A stretch of 40,689 bases of DNA, from positions 1 to 40,689 of the forward strand of contig JAJZCB010000024.1 in assembly GCA_021846285.1 (NCBI GenBank), written 5' to 3'. The notes under the pieces are model-generated. The model did not search any database, had not been told where the DNA came from, and saw nothing but the letters and a program-made list of their open reading frames with translations. Positions within the stretch are counted from its first letter, which is position 1. The number at the start of each line of letters is the position of its first letter. Positions 25,234-33,705 of this stretch are shown here, piece by piece. The position numbers and the translations under genes were made by a program. The stretch comes from Bacillota bacterium. GTDB taxonomy: Bacteria; Bacillota; Bacilli; Alicyclobacillales; SLC66.

Positions 25234-26430
25234 TCAATATACATGTTCTTCTATTGGATAGAGAGTTACTCTCGGCCCATAACCGAGAAGATGCTGCTTC
25301 CAACGGAACACTTCCGCGTCGATTTCCTCTTGCGAAAATGCCGCGAGGCCCCCACTCCGGATCTTTCCGGCGTATTCCGAGTTGCTCGGCTCCACAAACG
25401 GCGAAAGAAACACCGCATCGTCTTTCGTGAGGGGAATGTCTCTCAATAAATCCAACGTCTCCTGTAAGTGATCATCGGCGAACGCCCGCCCTCCCACACC
25501 GGTCAAAAGGATTACGCCGAGCCCAAACCCAGCTTCCTTCATGCGGATCAAGGCTGTCGCGGCCTCGGCGGCGGTTCCGGGTTTCTGCAGAAAATCTCGC
25601 AGGCGGTCAGAGCCAGTTTCGAGCCCAACGTATACTTTGGTCAGGCCGCGACGGTAAATGGTTTTCAATTCTTCTGAAGACTTGTGCTTTAGATTGAACG
25701 TGTCCATAAAGGTGCTAAACGGAATCGCGACGGACGCAAATTCCATCTTCATGATGTCGAGCATCGACAAGAGCCTCTGCGTCGGGATGACAAGAGCGTT
25801 CCCGTCAGCCAGAAAAATCCCATGACGGTCGGCCAGACGTTCCCCAAAGAAGTTCTTGATGTTCCGTATATGCGCTTGCAGTTCCTCCATGCTCTTGATG
25901 TGAAATTTGCGATCACGGTAAAAATCGCAGAATAAACATTCATTGTACGAACAACCGTGCGTAATCTGGATGACCAAAGAGCGGTACTGATCCGGAGGAA
26001 GAATGCTGATCGGCAAATACACTTTTTGAAACGCTTGTTTATCGTCTGCCAACGCGACTGAAGACCAATGTTCCAACGCATCGATCCATGGATCGTCAGG
26101 GTGAAGGAACTGTAGAACGTTGATGGCCTCGTGATAAGCCGCAGTCAATGCCGCCTCTTTTTCCGTTTCCCCCAGGTCAAGATACTCACGGTAAGTTTTC
26201 GTTCCATGGCGGATCACCTTTACTTGCAGCATCCTGCCGTCCAATCCGCGCCGAATGACTTGGCCCGGCCAAATCCGCCGCACAAAGCGGCCCGTCCGAT
26301 CAAAATGAAGAAAGGATTCGGGCGTGTGAATCTGAAGGATGTGGCCGTCCTTTCGCGCCGAAACCCCCAAGAGCATGCCCACCGCAACCGCCTCCAAAGC
26401 TATGTTATCAGGGCAGCCGCGGTTATACAA
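25234..26430 (-). CDS. Radical SAM enzyme
   Basis: A 398-residue protein. Residues 157-172 (ITHGCSYNECLFCDFY) hold the three cysteines C160, C165 and C168 that bind the 4Fe-4S cluster and SAM, in the C-x4-C-x2-C spacing seen in one radical SAM branch. A G-L-E-T-G-S segment (KVYVGLETGSDRL) and FGLGVILLTGVGG follow, typical strands 4-6 of the barrel. An N-terminal domain of about 140 residues precedes the barrel. The substrate is unknown. The ORF starts at TTG 26430 without a clear SD; GTG 26382 and ATG 26376 are alternatives. It lies 31 bases after glcF on the same strand and may be co-transcribed, though a role in glycolate metabolism is not known. Confidence 0.78.
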   Translation of the reverse strand: MYNRGCPDNIALEAVAVGMLLGVSARKDGHILQIHTPESFLHFDRTGRFVRRIWPGQVIRRGLDGRMLQVKVIRHGTKTYREYLDLGETEKEAALTAAYHEAINVLQFLHPDDPWIDALEHWSSVALADDKQAFQKVYLPISILPPDQYRSLVIQITHGCSYNECLFCDFYRDRKFHIKSMEELQAHIRNIKNFFGERLADRHGIFLADGNALVIPTQRLLSMLDIMKMEFASVAIPFSTFMDTFNLKHKSSEELKTIYRRGLTKVYVGLETGSDRLRDFLQKPGTAAEAATALIRMKEAGFGLGVILLTGVGGRAFADDHLQETLDLLRDIPLTKDDAVFLSPFVEPSNSEYAGKIRSGGLAAFSQEEIDAEVFRWKQHLLGYGPRVTLYPIEEHVY

Positions 26431-26461
26431 ATTCGCTCGGCCCCGGACCGGCGCGTGGAAC

Positions 26462-27865
26462 TTACAGCGCCCGGTCGAGGAGATCCATGATATGCACGGC
26501 TTCCATCCGCCCCTGGAGACCGGCCCGCATGATGCCCTCTCTCATCTGCAGCAGACAGCCAGGGTTGGCGGTGACAATCACGTGAGCTTTCGTTCGTTGT
26601 ACGTCTTTCATCTTGTCGTCCAGGATGTCCATGGACATGTCGAAGTTCATGATGTTGTATATCCCGGCCGATCCACAGCAACTGTCCGGATGGCTCATCT
26701 CCACCAAGTCCACCCCCGGAATGCTCCGAATGAGTTGGCGCGGTTGGTTGCGAACGCCTTGTCCATGCGCCAAGTGGCATGAGTCCTGATAGGTGACGCG
26801 CACATTCAACGGCTTGTGAAAGGTGAGCGGAGGGAGTTCCGCCAGCAACTCGTTGGCGTCCCGCACCTTTGCGACGAAGGCATGAGCGCGGTGCCTCCAC
26901 TCCGGATCATGGGCGAACCAGTGGCCATAATCCTTCAATGCAGCCCCGCATCCTCCAGCGTTATTGACGACGAAGTCGACGCCCGCCCGCTCAAACGCTT
27001 CGATGTTTCGCTTTGCCAGATCCGCGGCGCCCGACTTTTCTCCGGAGTGCGCGTGCAAGGCGCCACAGCACGCCTGATCCTCCACAAAGACGACGTCGCA
27101 GCCTGCCTTGCTGAGCAGCCGCGCCGTGGCCTGGTTCGTTTCATAGAACATTTCGTCCATGATGCAACCTTTGAAAAAACCGATTTTCAGGGCAGGTTCT
27201 CTTTCCGCCCGCAAGATTGGCGGGCGTTCTTTCCGTTTTGCCGGTGACGCGACCTTGGCCACCGCATGCTGCATCTCCGCCATCTCCCTGGGCAGGATGC
27301 GAATCAAGCCAGTCCTGTTGGCTGCCTTTTGGAGACCCAGTGCCTGAGCGACCCACAACGCGGTTCCGAAAGCCCGGATGCGTTTCGGGTGCGGAAACAC
27401 GTTCTTAAAGATCATCTTCCTCGTGAAAGACCGTTTGCCCTGACGCTTCTTATTGTCCTCCACCACCTCGCGGGCGGTTTCGATCAATCTCCCGTACGCG
27501 ACCCCGGATGGACACGCCGTTTCACACGCTCGACAACCCAAGCAAGCGTACATGTTTTTCTCGAATTCCGCGTCGATGGCGAGCTTTTCTTCAGCGACTC
27601 CTTTCATGAGGGCAATGCGACCGCGGGGGCTGTACGTCTCTAAACCCGTTTGCTGATAGGTTGGACAGGTGGGCAAACAGAAACCGCAATGCATGCAGTT
27701 CAGCAATTCATCCAGGTCAAACTTGCCGAGCAGCGCATCGCGGACGGCGACAGGCGCATGCGGCGTTTCGGTGTGTGGCGCTTCGGCGTGTGGCGCTTCG
27801 GCGTGCGGCGCTTCGGAACTCTCCCGCTCCGTCAGGTTCATGAGTTCCGGAATCTGGGTGGTCAT
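26462..27865 (-). CDS. glcF: Glycolate oxidase iron-sulfur subunit
   Basis: A 467-residue protein that passes electrons from the FAD subunit to the membrane quinone pool. Two ferredoxin-type clusters are present: CMHCGFCLPTCP (C57, C60, C63, C67) and CLGCRACETACP (C108, C111, C114, C118). Two CCG domains follow (GCIMDEMFY to CCGALHAHSG, and CHLAHGQG to CCGSAGIY), each with the cysteine pattern of heterodisulfide-reductase-like domains. The first 40 residues contain a tandem EAPHA-type repeat encoded by 15-base units, not normal for GlcF. Its ATG overlaps the glcD stop by four bases, so the two are coupled. It may work on lactate rather than glycolate. Confidence 0.9.
   Translation of the reverse strand: MTTQIPELMNLTERESSEAPHAEAPHAEAPHTETPHAPVAVRDALLGKFDLDELLNCMHCGFCLPTCPTYQQTGLETYSPRGRIALMKGVAEEKLAIDAEFEKNMYACLGCRACETACPSGVAYGRLIETAREVVEDNKKRQGKRSFTRKMIFKNVFPHPKRIRAFGTALWVAQALGLQKAANRTGLIRILPREMAEMQHAVAKVASPAKRKERPPILRAEREPALKIGFFKGCIMDEMFYETNQATARLLSKAGCDVVFVEDQACCGALHAHSGEKSGAADLAKRNIEAFERAGVDFVVNNAGGCGAALKDYGHWFAHDPEWRHRAHAFVAKVRDANELLAELPPLTFHKPLNVRVTYQDSCHLAHGQGVRNQPRQLIRSIPGVDLVEMSHPDSCCGSAGIYNIMNFDMSMDILDDKMKDVQRTKAHVIVTANPGCLLQMREGIMRAGLQGRMEAVHIMDLLDRAL
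27767..27816. repeat. 15-base tandem repeat inside glcF
   Basis: Three units of the type TTCGGCGTGTGGCGC start at 27767, 27782 and 27797, with a further TTCGG at 27812, differing at one or two bases. On the coding strand they give the peptide EAPHA repeated. The unit number may vary between strains by slippage while keeping the frame, because 15 is a multiple of three. Confidence 0.8.
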
Positions 27866-29277
27866 GATTGTCTCACCACGATTCTCCGCCGATCCCGCTT
27901 GGCAAACACCTTGCCCGGGTTCAGGATGTTGTTGGGATCAAACGCCGCCTTCAAACGTTCCATGAGTTCAATGCCACCCTCGCCCACCTTCAGGTGCAGA
28001 TACCTGGACTTGGCCATCCCTACGCCATGTTCGCCCGTGATGGTGCCGCCAAAGCGTATGGCTGCGTGGAAGATCTCCTCAAAGGCCTGCTCGACCCGTT
28101 CGATTTCTTCGTGGTCGCGTTCGTCGGTCATGCAGGTTGGGTGCAGGTTGCCGTCGCCCGCGTGGCCAAACGTGCAAATCTGAAGGTTGTACTTCCTGGC
28201 GACCCGCTCGATCTCCTCCACCATGTCAGCCAGCCTCGCGCGCGGCACGGTGGCGTCTTCCAGGATGGTCGTGGGACGCACCCGGGACAGCGCGGACAGG
28301 GCGGATCGGCGCGCGGTGAGCAGTTTGGCGCCTTCCTCCATCGTCGCGGCCATGTGCACCTCCGCCGCGCCCGTTTGCCGGGCAATCTCCGCAATCTTCT
28401 CGATGTCCTGCACGACCTGCGCCTCGTTGCCGTCCTGTTCAATCAGAAGCATGGAGGCCATGTCGAGCGGCAGGCCCAGCTTTGCGAAATCGTCCACGAC
28501 CTTCATGGTGGCCTGATCGAGAAATTCGATGGTCGCGGGGATGATCTTGGCGGCGATGATTCGTTCGACGATTCGCGCGGCGTCCACCAGGTTGCGGCAG
28601 TAAACGACCAGGGTGCGTTTCGTCGCGGGTAACGGGAGCAGTTTCACCGTGATCTCGGTGATCACCCCGAGCGTTCCCTCCGACCCGACCATCAATCGGG
28701 TGAGGTCATAGCCTGCGACGTCTTTGACGTTCTTCCCTCCGGAACGAAGGACGTCGCCTGTTGGCAGAACGTATTCCAGCCCCATGACGTAGTCTTTCGT
28801 GACACCGTACTTCAGGCCGCGCATCCCCCCCGCGCCTTGCGCCACGTTGCCGCCGACGGTGGAAATGCGCATGCTCCCAGGGTCCGGAGGATAAAACAGG
28901 CCGACCGCTTCAACCGCCGCATGCAAATCGGCGGTAATCACTCCCGGCCCCAGGGTCGCTGTAAGGTTTTTCTCGTCAATTTCGTGGATCTGGTTGAACC
29001 GATTCATGTTGAGTACAATTCCGCCTTGCACCGGAATGGTTCCTCCGGCGAGGTTAGTTCCGGATCCGCGCGCAATGACCGGAATCCGGTGTTCATTCGC
29101 CATTCGCAAAACCGTGGCGACTTCCTGCACGGAACCGGGAATGATGACAGCATCCGGAATGAACTGCAACAGAGGGGTTGCATCGTAGGAGTATGCATGC
29201 AATTCGTTCGGGCTGTCCAAGAACCACTTCTGACCGACTACTGAAATGAACTGTTGACGCAGATCCTCAGTCAGCAT
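27862..29277 (-). CDS. glcD: Glycolate oxidase FAD-linked subunit
   Basis: A 471-residue flavoprotein of the VAO/FAD_binding_4 family, the catalytic subunit oxidising glycolate (or D-lactate) to the 2-oxo acid. VIARGSGTNLAGG and FYPPDPGSMRISTVGGNVA (residues about 68-145) hold FAD, GGKNVKDVAGYDLTRL and MVGSEGTLGVITEIT follow, and the C-terminal domain has TFGHAGDGNLHP and TITGEHGVG with the active-site histidines. All signatures are intact. ATG 29277 has AAGGAG about 13 bases upstream. A palindrome at 29313-29325 in the divergent gap to the regulator suggests control by that regulator. A glcE gene is absent, as usual in Bacillota. Confidence 0.92.
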   Translation of the reverse strand: MLTEDLRQQFISVVGQKWFLDSPNELHAYSYDATPLLQFIPDAVIIPGSVQEVATVLRMANEHRIPVIARGSGTNLAGGTIPVQGGIVLNMNRFNQIHEIDEKNLTATLGPGVITADLHAAVEAVGLFYPPDPGSMRISTVGGNVAQGAGGMRGLKYGVTKDYVMGLEYVLPTGDVLRSGGKNVKDVAGYDLTRLMVGSEGTLGVITEITVKLLPLPATKRTLVVYCRNLVDAARIVERIIAAKIIPATIEFLDQATMKVVDDFAKLGLPLDMASMLLIEQDGNEAQVVQDIEKIAEIARQTGAAEVHMAATMEEGAKLLTARRSALSALSRVRPTTILEDATVPRARLADMVEEIERVARKYNLQICTFGHAGDGNLHPTCMTDERDHEEIERVEQAFEEIFHAAIRFGGTITGEHGVGMAKSRYLHLKVGEGGIELMERLKAAFDPNNILNPGKVFAKRDRRRIVVRQS

Positions 29278-29312
29278 GTATGATTGTCGACTCCTTCGAG
29301 AAAATAAATCAG

Positions 29313-29325
29313 GTCATCAGATGAC
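29313..29325. promoter_or_regulatory. Palindrome, probable operator for the FadR-type regulator
   Basis: GTCATC, one central base, then GATGAC is a perfect 13-base palindrome. It lies 36 bases before glcD on the - strand and 118 bases before the + strand regulator start at 29443. FadR-type GntR proteins bind short T-G-x-x-x-x-x-C-A or GT-x-AC dyads in such gaps. A TTGAAA-like -35 hexamer for glcD lies just upstream of it on the - strand. Confidence 0.55.
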
Positions 29326-29442
29326 TATGTTTTCAATGTATCACGAAGGAGATAAAATGTGTAGAATAATGGTCCTCTCATGATTCACTATAATGAGAGA
29401 ACAACGCATGAGATCGCTGCCCACAGGGTGTTGGAGGCCAGC

Positions 29443-30153
29443 ATGGGACTAAACCGGAAAAACTACGAGATTGTCGCGGACGAACTGATGCAGATGATTG
29501 TCTCCGGTGTCATTAAGCCGGGGAACAAACTCGAACCGATCGAGACCCTGGCCAGGCAGTACCGCGTCGGGAGGTCGACCGTGCGGGAGGCCCTCAGCCT
29601 GCTGAAGGCCAGGGGCATGATTCAATCCGTGCAGGGCGACGGCACGTATGTAGCTGACAACCAAGCGCACAGCCTTGGACTTGCGCAAAATGCGGTTCTG
29701 GCCAGTGCGACAGAACTGTTACAGTTGCTGCAGGTCCGCAAGATTGTGGAAGTGGGATGCATTAGTTTAGCTACGCAGTTCCGAACGCAGGCGAATGTAG
29801 ACGAATTGGACCGGGTGGTCCAGCACATGAAGCACTCGGTCGGGAACGAGGAAGTGAGTCAAGGCTACGATCTAAACTTTCACCTGGCCATCGCCCGAGC
29901 CACGCAAAATCCCTTGCTGCAGCAGATGATGGAAGGCATTTCTGCCACCATGATGCGGACCATCCGCGACACTCGCAAGCTTTGGCTGTACAGTGAGCGC
30001 GAATCTGCAGCGCGGCTGTTCGAGGAACACCGACTCATGTACCAAGCCATCGTGGATCATGACCACCAGACGGCAACGGACACCATGGCCCGCCACCTGG
30101 ACAAGGTCGCTGCAGTCCTGCGGTCGCCTGAACGGGGCCAGGAACAAACATAG
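29443..30153 (+). CDS. FadR/LldR-type GntR regulator
   Basis: A 236-residue transcription factor. The N-terminal winged helix-turn-helix contains LARQYRVGRSTVREALSLL and a wing GMIQSVQGDGTYV. The C-terminal FCD domain is helical; D and H in GYDLNFHLAIARATQNP, then H in EEHRLMYQAI and H in ARHLDKV are the usual metal-linked residues that sense a carboxylic acid. It is divergent from glcDF, the normal place for a glycolate or lactate sensing repressor. ATG 29443 has GGAGG with five-base spacing; the frame extends upstream to ATG 29380 but the family N-terminus begins at 29443. The inducer is unknown. Confidence 0.88.
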   Translation: MGLNRKNYEIVADELMQMIVSGVIKPGNKLEPIETLARQYRVGRSTVREALSLLKARGMIQSVQGDGTYVADNQAHSLGLAQNAVLASATELLQLLQVRKIVEVGCISLATQFRTQANVDELDRVVQHMKHSVGNEEVSQGYDLNFHLAIARATQNPLLQQMMEGISATMMRTIRDTRKLWLYSERESAARLFEEHRLMYQAIVDHDHQTATDTMARHLDKVAAVLRSPERGQEQT

Positions 30154-30977
30154 AGACGATTGACTCGCGGCTCGTGTGCGTCAGACATATCAGTGGCAGA
30201 GATGATTGCTTGGTTGGTGTATTCCTGCAGGACTCTTGGGCAATGTGGCCGCAACCGCAGAAGGCGCAAGGGGCTTGTGCCCCTCGCGCCAAATCGTCCA
30301 TCACAACGGGAGGCGTCCTATGACGGCCCGCCCATGGAAACTGCCACCCGTCAAATGTGTCTATCCTGGTGCTTGCATGCGTCACCGATGTTGTCACGGT
30401 CATCTTCTGCAAACATAACTAGCGCAAGCCCTCGAGATTCCTGCCCGCTAGGTGTGCCCCCCACACCTCAGGCGCTCGCCCACGCAGACGCAGGCGGCGT
30501 TTCGTCACCCGAACTATGATTCGCTGCCGAAAATCCTCGACCGGGCAACTCGCGCACACGGCTGAAACATAGCGTCCACACCGCGTACAGTATGAATTCA
30601 TCGCCCAGTGCAAGGCAATCTCAACATACACGTTCCGACTCTCCCCCTCCCCCATGTCACCCCCTATCTATTAAACTCGCTCGAACGGTGCATGCAAAGA
30701 GCGAAACGTGTCGAACTTCGTCGGACACAAAAAATTCACGAATGTTTCGATCCAATCCACTTTTCGAACGCAATCTCCTATCGACAGTAAGGCTCCTGAC
30801 CAATCCGCGGCGTCGCGAAACCGGATCTTGTCAGACTCTTCGCCTGGCCCCTGACTCGAAGTTTAGAACACCACCATCGGCCTCTTTCGGACCAATGGCG
30901 ATGACCCGATCCTCAATGATAAGATAGATAGGATTCGAGAGACAGATGGCGCCAAACATGGCGGGAGAGGAGCCCCG
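30154..30977. other. Long intergenic stretch with a hairpin and one small candidate ORF
   Basis: Between the regulator and the peptidase E gene about 820 bases hold no recognised gene. A strong hairpin lies at 30263-30290: GGCGC-A-AGGGGC pairs with GCCCCT-C-GCGCC around TTGT with one mismatch. No T-tract follows it on either strand. A - strand frame at 30419-30631 is listed separately. On the + strand the ORF 30592-30927 has no SD. The promoter for peptidase E should lie in the last 80 bases. Confidence 0.5.
30419..30631 (-). CDS. Possible 70-residue zinc-ribbon protein
   Basis: From GTG 30631 the frame gives a small basic protein. GGGGGAG lies nine bases upstream, a strong SD. The N-terminal part contains YCTRCGRYVSAVCASC, a C-x2-C-x7-C-x2-C pattern that could bind zinc, followed by a basic tail (VTKRRLRLRGRAPEVW). 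I recognise no family. It points away from peptidase E and toward the regulator. If real it could be a nucleic-acid or protein binding zinc ribbon. The codon pattern is not decisive. Confidence 0.4.
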   Translation of the reverse strand: MYVEIALHWAMNSYCTRCGRYVSAVCASCPVEDFRQRIIVRVTKRRLRLRGRAPEVWGAHLAGRNLEGLR

Positions 30978-31682
30978 ATGAAACAGATCATCGCACTCGG
31001 AGGCGGCGGATTCTCCATGGAACCGGACAATCCGCTGCTCGACCGCTATATCTTGAAACAGTCAGGCAAAGACAGACCCAAAGTCTGTTTCATTGGAACG
31101 GCCAGCGGCGACAGCGAGGGATACATCGAACGCTTTTACCGAGCATTTGAACAGCATGACTGCGAACCCGCTCATCTGTCGCTGTTTCGCCCGCCCACCC
31201 TCGATCTTGAGGACTTCGTACTGGATCAGCACGTGGTCTACGTGGGCGGCGGAAACACCAAGAATCTCTTGGCCCTCTGGCGCGAGTGGAACATGGATCG
31301 GATCTTGCGCACCGCGTGGGATCAAGGCATCGTGCTGTCCGGTGTGAGCGCAGGCGCCCTCTGCTGGTTTCAAGAAGGCCTCACGGACTCTTACGGCGCA
31401 CAACTCATGACGATCGAAGGTCTCGGATTTCTACCAGGCAGCCATTGCCCGCACTACGACGGAGAGGTGGAACGGCGACCCGCTTTTCATCGTTTGCTGA
31501 CGTCAGGCGAGATCGGTGATGGGCTCGCTGCCGACGACGGCGCCGGTCTGCACTTTATCGGAACAGACCTGCATACTGTCGTGAGTTCACGTCCGAACAG
31601 TAGAGCATTTCGACTTCGCCTTCAGGCAGGACGCGCCGTCGAGGAAGAACTCACTCCGACCTATCTGGGAGATCCGAACTGA
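30978..31682 (+). CDS. pepE: Peptidase E (S51 family) dipeptidase
   Basis: A 234-residue cytoplasmic serine peptidase. Family S51 enzymes cleave aspartyl dipeptides or cyanophycin dipeptides. The nucleophile elbow is GVSAGALCW (S124), YVGGGNTKNLL (88-98) is the preceding conserved turn, and H in GSHCPHYDGE with D in ADDGAGLHF fits the rest of the active site. The length is that of standard PepE. ATG 30978 has GGAGAGGAG with good spacing. It stands on the same strand as the ApbE cluster but 194 bases ahead of it, so operon membership is doubtful. Whether it hydrolyses Asp-X or another dipeptide is not known. Confidence 0.85.
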   Translation: MKQIIALGGGGFSMEPDNPLLDRYILKQSGKDRPKVCFIGTASGDSEGYIERFYRAFEQHDCEPAHLSLFRPPTLDLEDFVLDQHVVYVGGGNTKNLLALWREWNMDRILRTAWDQGIVLSGVSAGALCWFQEGLTDSYGAQLMTIEGLGFLPGSHCPHYDGEVERRPAFHRLLTSGEIGDGLAADDGAGLHFIGTDLHTVVSSRPNSRAFRLRLQAGRAVEEELTPTYLGDPN

Positions 31683-31876
31683 GGGTATCGGCTCGCGAAC
31701 CACACCTTCCGTTTATTCGAGTTTCAGTAAATGGCCAATCAGTGCGTCTCTCGACAGAGGAATTCGCGTTTTCACGACCAAGCGCCGCCACTCCTGATGG
31801 ATGCCGGGAGTCTTCAGCAGCTCAAGCCAACTGACGGCATCCATGTCATCGCATACGAGGAGGTCTGTTCCCGCAG

Positions 31877-32845
31877 ATGAAAATAGAACAGACCTTTCGC
31901 AAGATGGCTTCGCCCTTCACGATTCGCATTGACGTTTCCGCTGAGGCGGCGTACGAACTGAACATAGAGCGGCTCCGATCCGATCTCGAAGAAGAGACCC
32001 GAGCGATCGAACACTGTTTTTCGCGTTTCGAATCAACCAGCGAATTGACAAGATTGAATGCGCGGATCGGCCAGGTGGTGGAAGTGTCCGGGCGATTCCA
32101 GCAGGTTCTCCATCTGGCAGAGAAGGCGCACAGGATTACGGCAGGGGCGTTCGACCCTCGCGTCTTACGTCATCTGGACCGGTTGGGATATTCCGGCGCC
32201 CCGCTCCCTCGGGAGGTGCTGCAAGAAACACCCGCAGGATCTGCGAAAGATCCGTTGCTCATATGGCGCGGAGAACGGATTGTCGAACTGCCGGCGCCGA
32301 TTGATTTGGGCGGCATCGTGAAAGGGTACGCCGCGGACTGTTTGGCGGACCTGATTGAGTCGCGGATTCCGGAACCGCTCCTGGCAGGCTTCATCGTCAA
32401 TGCTGGCGGTGACGTGGTCCTCAGGGGATCACAGGAATCGGGAGAGCCATGGAGCATCGGCGTTGAGAATCCATTTGAACCAGAGCGCATTCTGGCTGCG
32501 GTGTCCTTGCACGGAGAGAAACGATCTGTCTGCACGAGTTCCGTCTGGCGGAAATCATGGGAAGTGGAAGGGCGCAAAGTCCATCATTTGATTGATCCAA
32601 GGTCAGGTGAGCCTGTGACTTCCCTGATTCATTCGGTGACCGCGATGGCGCCCAGCGCAGCCTTTGCGGAAGTTCTGACGAAATTCGTGTTTGTACAAGG
32701 ATTCTTCCCCCCGGCCGAGGCCGCGTTTGGAGGGCCCCCGCACGTGTTCATCGTGAACGGCAATCGATCCCTGTTTGTGACTGGCGATTTCCGACCCTAT
32801 CTCTCCTGGGTGGACCCGGCCATGAACACAACAGTCCTGGGCTGA
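31877..32845 (+). CDS. apbE: FAD:protein FMN transferase (ApbE)
   Basis: A 322-residue flavin transferase. ApbE links FMN by a phosphoester to Ser/Thr of partner proteins using FAD, usually outside the cytoplasmic membrane. DLGGIVKGYAAD (143-154), VNAGGDVVLRG (174-184) and HHLIDPRSGEP (236-246) are the FAD and Mg signatures. The late Asp of the AxADAL motif is replaced by AAFAEVLTK with Glu265. There is no signal peptide or lipobox, unlike most ApbE proteins, so it may act in the cytoplasm. ATG 31877 has GAGGAGG 13 bases upstream. A ferric-reductase-like membrane protein and two small membrane-anchored proteins follow on the same strand; its target is not obvious. Confidence 0.88.
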   Translation: MKIEQTFRKMASPFTIRIDVSAEAAYELNIERLRSDLEEETRAIEHCFSRFESTSELTRLNARIGQVVEVSGRFQQVLHLAEKAHRITAGAFDPRVLRHLDRLGYSGAPLPREVLQETPAGSAKDPLLIWRGERIVELPAPIDLGGIVKGYAADCLADLIESRIPEPLLAGFIVNAGGDVVLRGSQESGEPWSIGVENPFEPERILAAVSLHGEKRSVCTSSVWRKSWEVEGRKVHHLIDPRSGEPVTSLIHSVTAMAPSAAFAEVLTKFVFVQGFFPPAEAAFGGPPHVFIVNGNRSLFVTGDFRPYLSWVDPAMNTTVLG

Positions 32846-32925
32846 CCCTTGCCGGACTTTCAAGATAGGGTACCCCCATACCCAGACCATTCTGTCCGTA
32901 TACTTACCAAAAAACGTATAGCAAG

Positions 32926-33675
32926 ATGACATCTCCCCTGAGTCGATACCAGAATCGTACAATGTCGCCAAAAGAAAATAGACAGGATGTGATCATTGTG
33001 CGAAAACAGGCAGTAAAATCAGGCTCCTCCATGGAACCGATATGGGGCCAGATCGTCGTCTTCACTGTGATATGGATACTCGCGATTCTAAGCATTATGC
33101 TTATCGCACAGCTGTCCTCATTGGGACATCTGCGACTGTGGCTTGTCAGCCGGAGCGCCGCCCTTTCCTCATACGGCGCCCTCACCTTGGTGGTTATGAC
33201 AGGGTTGATGCTCAGTCACCCTGCCAACAAGCTGGACTGGAAGCTGTCGCGCTGGCTATTCCCGTGGCACCGGGCCCTGTTGGTCGTATTCTTTGCGCTG
33301 TTGAGTGTGCATCTCACATTCACGGGGCTGGATCCCAAATCCGGTGTGGGATTTGCCCAGTTCCCCTTCCCAATTCAGGCGAAGTACCATCCCGTGGCGA
33401 TGATTACCGGGAGTTTTTCTCTGTATCTGCTGATTCTGATCGCGGTGACCGCAACCATGCGTAAAACCTTTCGCACTCGATGGCTGAGCATTCATCGACT
33501 TTCAACAGTTTGCTGGATGGGCGTCACCCTGCACGGGATCTGGGGCGGCACAGACACATCCAGCCTGCATGGTCTCTATTTGTTGTCCACGATATCCGTT
33601 ATCCTGACTTACGCGTGGAGATCATGGACCGCAAGACAGGTTCAACGTCCAGGCGCCATTGAAAATACCAAATAA
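32926..33675 (+). CDS. Ferric-reductase-like transmembrane heme protein
   Basis: About 225-249 residues with six membrane helices. Two histidine pairs lie in the third and fifth helices: H115/H129 (WHRALLVVFFALLSVHL) and H190/H203 (SIHRLSTVCWMGVTLHG), spaced 14 and 13 residues, the bis-heme pattern of ferric-reductase-like and MsrQ-like domains. Such domains move electrons across the membrane and here lack a NAD(P)H domain. The start is unsettled: ATG 32926 and ATG 32962 have no clear SD, whereas GTG 32998 has AGGA ten bases ahead. It lies between apbE and two small anchored proteins, suggesting an extracytoplasmic flavin-heme electron path. Confidence 0.78.
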   Translation: MTSPLSRYQNRTMSPKENRQDVIIVRKQAVKSGSSMEPIWGQIVVFTVIWILAILSIMLIAQLSSLGHLRLWLVSRSAALSSYGALTLVVMTGLMLSHPANKLDWKLSRWLFPWHRALLVVFFALLSVHLTFTGLDPKSGVGFAQFPFPIQAKYHPVAMITGSFSLYLLILIAVTATMRKTFRTRWLSIHRLSTVCWMGVTLHGIWGGTDTSSLHGLYLLSTISVILTYAWRSWTARQVQRPGAIENTK

Positions 33676-33705
33676 ACCACCCCAAAAAGGAGAGTGCGCT
33701 CTATC

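Noticed and set aside
27767-27816. Short repeats taken as a CRISPR fragment
   Set aside because: The units are 15 bases, directly adjacent without spacers, and in frame inside glcF.
30035-30412. Minus-strand ORF with a CAFCGCGH segment
   Set aside because: It overlaps the regulator 3' end, has no SD, and its cysteines fall on the GC-rich hairpin at 30263-30290.
31713-31844. 43-residue minus-strand ORF and an overlapping plus-strand frame ending in ATGA at the apbE start
   Set aside because: Both are short, without a convincing SD for the minus frame or a recognisable product; neither can be chosen over the other.
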